Shown piece after piece: positions 54,290 through 64,000 of a DNA stretch of 64,000 bases (positions are counted from its first letter, which is position 1; every line of letters begins with the position of its first letter). A model generated the notes under the pieces. The model saw only the letters and a list, made by a program, of their open reading frames with translations. It did not search any database and had not been told where the DNA came from. This DNA comes from Caprella mutica. Taxonomy: Eukaryota > Arthropoda > Malacostraca > Amphipoda > Caprellidae. The stretch is from contig CANNZV010000512.1 in NCBI GenBank assembly GCA_947561585.1, forward strand, positions 124,001 to 188,000. The letters are read 5' to 3'. The translations under genes and the position numbers were made by a program.

Positions 54290-57200
54290 CTAAGAGGAAG
54301 AGTCTTCAAGAGGAGGTTGCTGTATATCATTTAACTGAGAGGAAGAGTCTTCAAGAGGAGGTTGCTCGATAACGGTCAACTGAGAGGAAGAGTCTTCAAG
54401 AGGAGGTTGCTGTATATCATTTAACTGAGAGGAAGAGTCTTCAAGAGGAGGTTGCTCGATAACGGTCAACTGAGAGGAAGAGTCTTCAAGAGGAGGTTGC
54501 TGTATATCATTTAACTGAGAGGAAGAGTCTTGAAGAGGAGGTTGCTCGATAACGGTCAACTGAGAGGAAGAGTCTTCAAGAGGAGGTTGCTCGATAACGG
54601 TCAACTGAGAGGAAGAGTCTTCAAGAGGAGGTTGCTGAATATCATTTAACTGAGAGGAAGAGTCTTCAAGAGGAGGTTGCTCGATAACGGTCAACTAAGA
54701 GGAAGAGTCTTCAAGAGGAGGTTGCTGTATATCATTTAACTGAGAGGAAGAGTCCTCAAGAGGAGGTTGCTCGATAACGGTCAACTGAGAGGAAGAGTCT
54801 TCAAGAGGAGGTTGCTGTATATCATTTAACTGAGAGGAAGAGTCTTCAAGAGGAGGTTGCTCGATAACGGTCAACTGAGAGGAAGAGTCTTCAAGAGGAG
54901 GTTGCTCGATAACGGTCAACTGAGAGGAAGAGTCTTCAAGAGGAGGTTGCTCGATAACGGTCAACTGAGAGGAAGAGTCTTCAAGAGGAGGTTGCTGTAT
55001 ATCATTTAACTGAGAGGAAGAGTCTTCAAGAGGAGGTTGCTCGATAACGGTCAACTGAGAGGAAGAGTCTTCAAGAGGAGGTTGCTGTATATCATTTAAC
55101 TGAGAGGGAGAGTCTTCAAGAGGAGGTTGCTCGATAACGGTCAACTAAGAGGAAGAGTCTTCAAGAGGAGGTTGCTGCATATCATTTAACTGAGAGGAAG
55201 AGTCTTCAAGAGGAGGTTGCTCGATAACGGTCAACTAAGAGGAAGAGTCTTCAAGAGGAGGTTGCTGTATATCATTTAACTGAGAGGAAGAGTCTTCAGG
55301 AGGAGGTTGCTCGATAACGGTCAACTGAGAGGAAGAGTCTTCAAGAGGAGGTTGCTGTATATCATTTAACTGAGAGGAAGAGTCTTCAAGAGGAGGTTGC
55401 TCGATAACGGTCAACTGAGAGGAAGAGTCTTCAAGAGGAGGTTGCTCGATAACGGTCAACTTAGAGGAAGAGTCTTCAAGAGGAGGTTGCTCGTTAACGG
55501 TCAACTGAGAGGAAGAGTCTTCAAGAGGAGGTTGCTCGATAACGGTCAATTGAGAGGAAGAGTCTTCAAGAGGAGGTTGCTCGATAACGGTCAATTGAGA
55601 GGAAGAGTATTCAAGAGGAGGTTGCTGTATATCATTTAACTGAGAGGAAGAGTCTTCAAGAGGAGGTTGCTCGATAACGGTCAACTGAGAGGAAGAGTCT
55701 TCAAGAGGAGGTTGCTCGATAACGGTCAACTTAGAGGAAGAGTCTTCAAGAGGAGGTTGCTCGTTAACGGTCAACTGAGAGGAAGAGTCTTCAAGAGGAG
55801 GTTGCTCGATAACGGTCAATTGAGAGGAAGAGTATTCAAGAGGAGGTTGCTGTATATCATTTAACTGAGAGGAAGAGTCTTCAAGAGGAGGTTGCTCGTT
55901 AACGGTCAACTGAGAGGAAGAGTCTTCAAGAGGAGGTTGCTGTATATCATTTAACTGAGAGGAAGAGTCTTCAGGAGGAGGTTGCTCGATAACGGTCAAC
56001 TGAGAGGAAGAGTCTTCAAGAGGAGGTTGCTGTATATCATTTAACTGAGAGGAAGAGTCTTCAAGAGGAGGTTGCTCGATAACGGTCAACTGAGAGGAAG
56101 AGTCTTCAAGAGGAGGTTGCTCGTTAACGGTCAACTGAGAGGAAGAGTATTCAATAGGAGGTTGCTGTATATCATTTAACTGAGAGGAAGAGTCTTCAGG
56201 AGGAGGTTGCTCGATAACGGTCAACTGAGAGGAAGAGTCTTCAAGAGGAGGTTGCTGTATATTATTTAACTGAGAGGAAGAGTCTTCAAGAGGAGGTTGC
56301 TCGATAACGGTCAACTGAGAGGAAGAGTCTTCAAGAGGAGGTTGCTGTATATCATTTAACTGAGAGGAAGAGTCTTCAAGAGGAGGTTGCTGTATATCAT
56401 TTAACTGAGAGGAAGAGTCTTCAAGAGGAGGTTGCTGTATATCATTTAACTGAGAGAAAGAATCTTCAAGAGGAGGTTGCTCGATAACGGTCAACTGAGA
56501 GAAAGAGTCTTCAAGAGGAGGTTGCTGTATATCATTTAACTGAGAGGAAGAGTCTTCGAGAGGAGGTTGCTCGATAACGGTCAACTGAGAGGAAGAGTCT
56601 TCAAGAGGAGGTTGCTGTATATCATTTAACTGAGAGGAAGAGTCTTCAAGAGGAGGTTGCTCGATAACGGTCAACTGAGAGAAAGAGTCTTCAAGAGGAG
56701 GTTGCTGTATATCATTTAACTGAGAGGAAGAGTCTTCGAGAGGAGGTTGCTCGATAACGGTCAACTGAGAGGAAGAGTCTTCAAGAGCAGGTTGCTGTAT
56801 ATCATTTAACTGAGAGGAAGAGTCTTCAAGAGGAGGTTGCTCGATAACGGTCAACTGAGAGAAAGAGTCTTCAAGAGGAAGTTGCTGTATATCATTTAAC
56901 TGAGAGGAAGAGTCTTCAAGAGGAGGTTGCTCGATAACGGTCAACTGAGAGGAAGAGTCTTCAAGAGGAGGTTGCTGTATATCATTTAACTGAGAGGAAG
57001 AGTCTTCAAGAGGAGGTTGCTCGATAACGGTCAACTGAGAGGAAGAGTCTTCAAGAGGAGGTTGCTGTATATCATTTAACTGAGAGGAAGAGTCTTCAAG
57101 AGGAGGTTGCTCGATAACGGTCAACTAAGAGGAAGAGTCTTCAAGAGGAGGTTGCTGCATATCATTTAACTGAGAGGAAGAGTCTTCAAGAGGAGGTTGC

Positions 57201-60200
57201 TCGATAACGGTCAACTAAGAGGAAGAGTCTTCAAGAGGAGGTTGCTGTATATCATTTAACTGAGAGGAAGAGTCTTCAGGAGGAGGTTGCTCGATAACGG
57301 TCAACTAAGAGGAAGAGTCTTCAAGAGGAGGTTGCTGTATATCATTTAACTGAGAGGAAGAGTCTTCAAGAGGAGGTTGCTCGATAACGGTCAACTGAGA
57401 GGAAGAGTCTTCAAGAGGAGGTTGCTGTATATCATTTAACTGAGAGGAAGAGTCTTCAAGAGGAGGTTGCTCGATAACGGTCAACTGAGAGGAAGAGTCT
57501 TCAAGAGGAGGTTGCTGTATATCATTTAACTGAGAGGAAGAGTCTTCAAGAGGAGGTTGCTCGATAACGGTCAACTAAGAGGAAGAGTCTTCAAGAGGAG
57601 GTTGCTGCATATCATTTAACTGAGAGGAAGAGTCTTCAAGAGGAGGTTGCTCGATAACGATCAACTAAGAGGAAGAGTCTTCAAGAGGAGGTTGCTGTAT
57701 ATCATTTAATTGAGAGGAAGAGTCTTCAGGAGGAGGTTGCTCGATAACGGTCAACTGAGAGGAAGAGTCTTCAAGAGTAGGTTGCTCGTTAACGGTCAAC
57801 TGAGAGGAAGAGTCTTCAAGAGGAGGTTGCTCGATAATGGTCAATTGAGAGGAAGAGTCTTCAAGAGGAGGTTGCTCGATAACGGTCAATTGAGAGGAAG
57901 AGTCTTCAAGAGGAGGTTGCTCGATAACGGTCAATTGAGAGGAAGAGTATTCAAGAGGAGGTTGCTGTATATCATTTAACTGAGAGGAAGAGTCTTCAAG
58001 AGGAGGTTGCTCGTTAACGGTCAATTGAGAGGAAGAGTATTCAAGAGGAGGTTGCTGTATATCATTTAACTGAGAGGAAGAGTCTTCAAGAGGAGGTTGC
58101 TCGTTAACGGTCAACTGAGAGGAAGAGCCTTCAAGAGGAGGTTGCTGTATATCATTTAACTGAGAGGAAGAGTCTTCAGGAGGAGGTTGCTCGATAACGG
58201 TCAACTGAGAGGAAGAGTCTTCAAGAGGAGGTTGCTCGATAACGGTCAACTGAGAGGAAGAGTCTTCAAGAGGAGGTTGCTCGATAACGGTCAACTGAGA
58301 GGAAGAGTCTTCAAGAGGAGGTTGCTGTATATCATTTAACTGAGAGGAAGGGTCTTCAAGAGGAGGTTGCTCGATAACGGTCAACTGAGAGGAAGAGTCT
58401 TCAAGAGGAGGTTGCTGTATATCATTTAACTGAGAGGGAGAGTCTTCAAGAGGAGGTTGCTCGATAACGGTCAACTAAGAGGAAGAGTCTTCAAGAGGAG
58501 GTTGCTGCATATCATTTAACTGAGAGGAAGAGTCTTCAAGAGGAGGTTGCTCGATAACGGTCAACTAAGAGGAAGAGTCTTCAAGAGGAGGTTGCTGTAT
58601 ATCATTTAACTGAGAGGAAGAGTCTTCAGGAGGAGGTTGCTCGATAACGGTCAACTGAGAGGAAGAGTCTTCAAGAGGAGGTTGCTGTATATCATTTAAC
58701 TGAGAGGAAGAGTCTTCAAGAGGAGGTTGCTCGATAACGGTCAACTGAGAGGAAGAGTCTTCAAGAGGAGGTTGCTCGATAACGGTCAACTTAGAGGAAG
58801 AGTCTTCAAGAGGAGGTTGCTCGTTAACGGTCAACTGAGAGGAAGAGTCTTCAAGAGGAGGTTGCTCGATAACGGTCAATTGAGAGGAAGAGTCTTCAAG
58901 AGGAGGTTGCTCGATAACGGTCAATTGAGAGGAAGAGTATTCAAGAGGAGGTTGCTGTATATCATTTAACTGAGAGGAAGAGTCTTCAAGAGGAGGTTGC
59001 TCGATAACGGTCAACTGAGAGGAAGAGTCTTCAAGAGGAGGTTGCTCGATAACGGTCAACTTAGAGGAAAAGTCTTCAAGAGGAGGTTGCTCGTTAACGG
59101 TCAACTGAGAGGAAGAGTCTTCAAGAGGAGGTTGCTCGATAACGGTCAATTGAGAGGAAGAGTATTCAAGAGGAGGTTGCTGTATATCATTTAACTGAGA
59201 GGAAGAGTCTTCAAGAGGAGGTTGCTCGTTAACGGTCAACTGAGAGGAAGAGTCTTCAAGAGGAGGTTGCTGTATATCATTTAACTGAGAGGAAGAGTCT
59301 ACAGGAGGAGGTTGCTCGATAACGGTCAACTGAGAGGAAGAGTCTTCAAGAGGAGGTTGCTGTATATCATTTAACTGAGAGGAAGAGTCTTCAAGAGGAG
59401 GTTGCTCGATAACGGTCAACTGAGAGGAAGAGTCTTCAAGAGGAGGTTGCTCGTTAACGGTCAACTGAGAGGAAGAGTATTCAATAGGAGGTTGCTGAAT
59501 ATCATTTAACTGAGAGGAAGAGTCTTCAGGAGGAGGTTGCTCGATAACGGTCAACTGAGAGGAAGAGTCTTCAAGAGGAGGTTGCTGTATATCATTTAAC
59601 TGAGAGGAAGAGTCTTCAAGAGGAGGTTGCTCGATAACGGTCAACTGAGAGGAAGAGTCTTCAAGAGGAGGTTGCTGTATATCATTTAACTGAGAGGAAG
59701 AGTCTTCAAGAGGAGGTTGCTGTATATCATTTAACTGAGAGAAAGAATCTTCAAGAGGAGGTTGCTCGATAACGGTCAACTGAGAGAAAGAGTCTTCAAG
59801 AGGAGGTTGCTGTATATCATTTAACTGAGAGGAAGAGTCTTCGAGAGGAGGTTGCTCGATAACGGTCAACTGAGAGGAAGAGTCTTCAAGAGGAGGTTGC
59901 TGTATATCATTTAACTGAGAGGAAGAGTCTTCAAGAGGAGGTTGCTCGATAACGGTCAACTGAGAGAAAGAGTCTTCAAGAGGAGGTTGCTGTATATCAT
60001 TTAACTGAGAGGAAGAGTCTTCGAGAGGAGGTTGCTCGATAACGGTCAACTGAGAGGAAGAGTCTTCAAGAGGAGGTTGCTGTATATCATTTAACTGAGA
60101 GGAAGAGTCTTCAAGAGGAGGTTGCTCGATAACGGTCAATTGAGAGGAAGAGTATTCAAGAGGAGGTTGCTGTATATCATTTAACTGAGAGGAAGAGTCT

Positions 60201-63200
60201 TCGAGAGGAGGTTGCTCGATAACGGTCAATTGAGAGGAAGAGTATTCAAGAGGAGGTTGCTGTATATCATTTAACTGAGAGGAAGAGTCTTCAAGAGGAG
60301 GTTGCTCGTTAACGGTCAACTGAGAGGAAGAGCCTTCAAGAGGAGGTTGCTGTATATCATTTAACTGAGAGGAAGAGTCTTCAGGAGGAGGTTGCTCGAT
60401 AACGGTCAACTGAGAGGAAGAGTCTTCAAGAGGAGGTTGCTCGATAACGGTCAACTGAGAGGAAGAGTCTTCAAGAGGAGGTTGCTCGATAACGGTCAAC
60501 TGAGAGGAAGAGTCTTCAAGAGGAGGTTGCTGTATATCATTTAACTGAGAGGAAGGGTCTTCAAGAGGAGGTTGCTCGATAACGGTCAACTGAGAGGAAG
60601 AGTCTTCAAGAGGAGGTTGCTGTATATCATTTAACTGAGAGGGAGAGTCTTCAAGAGGAGGTTGCTCGATAACGGTCAACTAAGAGGAAGAGTCTTCAAG
60701 AGGAGGTTGCTGCATATCATTTAACTGAGAGGAAGAGTCTTCAAGAGGAGGTTGCTCGATAACGGTCAACTAAGAGGAAGAGTCTTCAAGAGGAGGTTGC
60801 TGTATATCATTTAACTGAGAGGAAGAGTCTTCAGGAGGAGGTTGCTCGATAACGGTCAACTGAGAGGAAGAGTCTTCAAGAGGAGGTTGCTGTATATCAT
60901 TTAACTGAGAGGAAGAGTCTTCAAGAGGAGGTTGCTCGATAACGGTCAACTGAGAGGAAGAGTCTTCAAGAGGAGGTTGCTCGATAACGGTCAACTTAGA
61001 GGAAGAGTCTTCAAGAGGAGGTTGCTCGTTAACGGTCAACTGAGAGGAAGAGTCTTCAAGAGGAGGTTGCTCGATAACGGTCAATTGAGAGGAAGAGTCT
61101 TCAAGAGGAGGTTGCTCGATAACGGTCAATTGAGAGGAAGAGTATTCAAGAGGAGGTTGCTGTATATCATTTAACTGAGAGGAAGAGTCTTCAAGAGGAG
61201 GTTGCTCGATAACGATCAACTAAGAGGAAGAGTCTTCAAGAGGAGGTTGCTGTATATCATTTAATTGAGAGGAAGAGTCTTCAGGAGGAGGTTGCTCGAT
61301 AACGGTCAACTGAGAGGAAGAGTCTTCAAGAGTAGGTTGCTCGTTAACGGTCAACTGAGAGGAAGAGTCTTCAAGAGGAGGTTGCTCGATAATGGTCAAT
61401 TGAGAGGAAGAGTCTTCAAGAGGAGGTTGCTCGATAACGGTCAATTGAGAGGAAGAGTCTTCAAGAGGAGGTTGCTCGATAACGGTCAATTGAGAGGAAG
61501 AGTATTCAAGAGGAGGTTGCTGTATATCATTTAACTGAGAGGAAGAGTCTTCAAGAGGAGGTTGCTCGTTAACGGTCAATTGAGAGGAAGAGTATTCAAG
61601 AGGAGGTTGCTGTATATCATTTAACTGAGAGGAAGAGTCTTCAAGAGGAGGTTGCTCGTTAACGGTCAACTGAGAGGAAGAGCCTTCAAGAGGAGGTTGC
61701 TGTATATCATTTAACTGAGAGGAAGAGTCTTCAGGAGGAGGTTGCTCGATAACGGTCAACTGAGAGGAAGAGTCTTCAAGAGGAGGTTGCTCGATAACGG
61801 TCAACTGAGAGGAAGAGTCTTCAAGAGGAGGTTGCTCGATAACGGTCAACTGAGAGGAAGAGTCTTCAAGAGGAGGTTGCTGTATATCATTTAACTGAGA
61901 GGAAGGGTCTTCAAGAGGAGGTTGCTCGATAACGGTCAACTGAGAGGAAGAGTCTTCAAGAGGAGGTTGCTGTATATCATTTAACTGAGAGGGAGAGTCT
62001 TCAAGAGGAGGTTGCTCGATAACGGTCAACTAAGAGGAAGAGTCTTCAAGAGGAGGTTGCTGCATATCATTTAACTGAGAGGAAGAGTCTTCAAGAGGAG
62101 GTTGCTCGATAACGGTCAACTAAGAGGAAGAGTCTTCAAGAGGAGGTTGCTGTATATCATTTAACTGAGAGGAAGAGTCTTCAGGAGGAGGTTGCTCGAT
62201 AACGGTCAACTGAGAGGAAGAGTCTTCAAGAGGAGGTTGCTGTATATCATTTAACTGAGAGGAAGAGTCTTCAAGAGGAGGTTGCTCGATAACGGTCAAC
62301 TGAGAGGAAGAGTCTTCAAGAGGAGGTTGCTCGATAACGGTCAACTTAGAGGAAGAGTCTTCAAGAGGAGGTTGCTCGTTAACGGTCAACTGAGAGGAAG
62401 AGTCTTCAAGAGGAGGTTGCTCGATAACGGTCAATTGAGAGGAAGAGTCTTCAAGAGGAGGTTGCTCGATAACGGTCAATTGAGAGGAAGAGTATTCAAG
62501 AGGAGGTTGCTGTATATCATTTAACTGAGAGGAAGAGTCTTCAAGAGGAGGTTGCTCGATAACGGTCAACTGAGAGGAAGAGTCTTCAAGAGGAGGTTGC
62601 TCGATAACGGTCAACTTAGAGGAAAAGTCTTCAAGAGGAGGTTGCTCGTTAACGGTCAACTGAGAGGAAGAGTCTTCAAGAGGAGGTTGCTCGATAACGG
62701 TCAATTGAGAGGAAGAGTATTCAAGAGGAGGTTGCTGTATATCATTTAACTGAGAGGAAGAGTCTTCAAGAGGAGGTTGCTCGTTAACGGTCAACTGAGA
62801 GGAAGAGTCTTCAAGAGGAGGTTGCTGTATATCATTTAACTGAGAGGAAGAGTCTACAGGAGGAGGTTGCTCGATAACGGTCAACTGAGAGGAAGAGTCT
62901 TCAAGAGGAGGTTGCTGTATATCATTTAACTGAGAGGAAGAGTCTTCAAGAGGAGGTTGCTCGATAACGGTCAACTGAGAGGAAGAGTCTTCAAGAGGAG
63001 GTTGCTCGTTAACGGTCAACTGAGAGGAAGAGTATTCAATAGGAGGTTGCTGAATATCATTTAACTGAGAGGAAGAGTCTTCAGGAGGAGGTTGCTCGAT
63101 AACGGTCAACTGAGAGGAAGAGTCTTCAAGAGGAGGTTGCTGTATATCATTTAACTGAGAGGAAGAGTCTTCAAGAGGAGGTTGCTCGATAACGGTCAAC

Positions 63201-64000
63201 TGAGAGGAAGAGTCTTCAAGAGGAGGTTGCTGTATATCATTTAACTGAGAGGAAGAGTCTTCAAGAGGAGGTTGCTGTATATCATTTAACTGAGAGAAAG
63301 AATCTTCAAGAGGAGGTTGCTCGATAACGGTCAACTGAGAGAAAGAGTCTTCAAGAGGAGGTTGCTGTATATCATTTAACTGAGAGGAAGAGTCTTCGAG
63401 AGGAGGTTGCTCGATAACGGTCAACTGAGAGGAAGAGTCTTCAAGAGGAGGTTGCTGTATATCATTTAACTGAGAGGAAGAGTCTTCAAGAGGAGGTTGC
63501 TCGATAACGGTCAACTGAGAGAAAGAGTCTTCAAGAGGAGGTTGCTGTATATCATTTAACTGAGAGGAAGAGTCTTCGAGAGGAGGTTGCTCGATAACGG
63601 TCAACTGAGAGGAAGAGTCTTCAAGAGGAGGTTGCTGTATATCATTTAACTGAGAGGAAGAGTCTTCAAGAGGAGGTTGCTCGATAACGGTCAATTGAGA
63701 GGAAGAGTATTCAAGAGGAGGTTGCTGTATATCATTTAACTGAGAGGAAGAGTCTTCGAGAGGAGGTTGCTCGATAACGGTCAATTGAGAGGAAGAGTAT
63801 TCAAGAGGAGGTTGCTGTATATCATTTAACTGAGAGGAAGAGTCTTCAAGAGGAGGTTGCTCGTTAACGGTCAACTGAGAGGAAGAGCCTTCAAGAGGAG
63901 GTTGCTGTATATCATTTAACTGAGAGGAAGAGTCTTCAGGAGGAGGTTGCTCGATAACGGTCAACTGAGAGGAAGAGTCTTCAAGAGGAGGTTGCTCGAT
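54085..64000 (-). repeat. 45-bp coding tandem array, about 220 units
   Basis: Each unit encodes 15 residues on the minus strand: type A QLTVIEQPPLEDSSS and type B QLNDIQQPPLEDSSS, differing only in the first third. The shared part is acidic and serine-rich (LEDSSS fits casein-kinase-2-like sites, an inference). Unit length is essentially constant over 9.9 kb, so the frame is never lost. Variants (PPPEDSSS, VNEQ, EYSSS, SFSQ, GSSS) recur in the same order at 3,330-bp and 3,555-bp offsets, showing higher-order duplication. Sixteen units carry TAG in place of CAG. Plus-strand frames in the array are only its complement. The array continues beyond the window. Confidence 0.92.

Noticed and set aside
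55397..62749. Plus-strand Arg/Leu-rich frames (RGRVFKRRLL repeats) in the 45-bp array
   Set aside because: They are the complement of the minus-strand repeat and are broken often. Only the minus strand has a consensus donor in phase with a downstream exon.
54085..64000. CRISPR-like array
   Set aside because: The units are contiguous with no unique spacers, the setting is eukaryotic, and no cas genes are present.

Overview
The window is nuclear DNA of an AT-rich animal genome, most likely an arthropod and plausibly an insect. It has spliceosomal introns with GTAAGT donors and pyrimidine-AG acceptors. It also has many class II transposons (P-element-like, maT/mariner DD37D, Tc1-like, hAT, TTAA-flanked piggyBac-like), a Lys-type retroelement primer-binding site and many mini/satellite arrays. 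There is no prokaryotic gene organisation and no CRISPR. Almost every recognisable gene derives from or resembles a mobile element, and most carry stops or frameshifts. The species cannot be named from the sequence.

Layout. 0-5.2 kb: two copies of a P-element/THAP9-like transposase segment (minus strand), several MITEs and a G-tract MITE family. 6.4-8.9 kb: a dispersed repeat with an expanded 21-bp minisatellite, then a 51-bp satellite. 8.9-10.2 kb: a broken transposase-like gene with an SDACGGQNRN motif (minus). 12.0-13.3 kb: a maT transposon with one internal stop. 13.6-14.2 kb: the last two exons of a RING-finger gene, followed by 35-bp and 19-bp satellites. 15.5-31 kb: mostly non-coding, with an intact-ended hAT element, a 28S rRNA fragment inside an inverted-repeat region, a retroelement PBS with a long palindrome, and a TTCGAA-rich block.

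31.5-34.3 kb: a frameshifted zinc-finger/tyrosine-recombinase-like gene, followed by a 36-bp minisatellite. 35.6-37.95 kb: an intron-containing Tc1-like transposase gene (minus), one exon of which appears to be split by a nested maT copy (plus). 39.9-48.4 kb: MITEs, a second broken RING gene (minus), a TTAA MITE and a second hAT element.

50.2-64 kb (minus strand) is the most unusual part and seems to be one gene. A huge exon of about 220 tandem 15-residue repeats (45 bp each) is joined in phase through a GTAAGT intron to a zinc-finger plus tyrosine-recombinase-like body. Six phase-1 symmetric mini-exons (39 or 66 nt) and a basic terminal exon follow. The repeat exon has higher-order periods of 3,330 and 3,555 bp and sixteen identical CAG-to-TAG stops. 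The body has in-frame stops and a frameshift. The locus is therefore either a decaying gene or one whose functional form is made by unusual processing.
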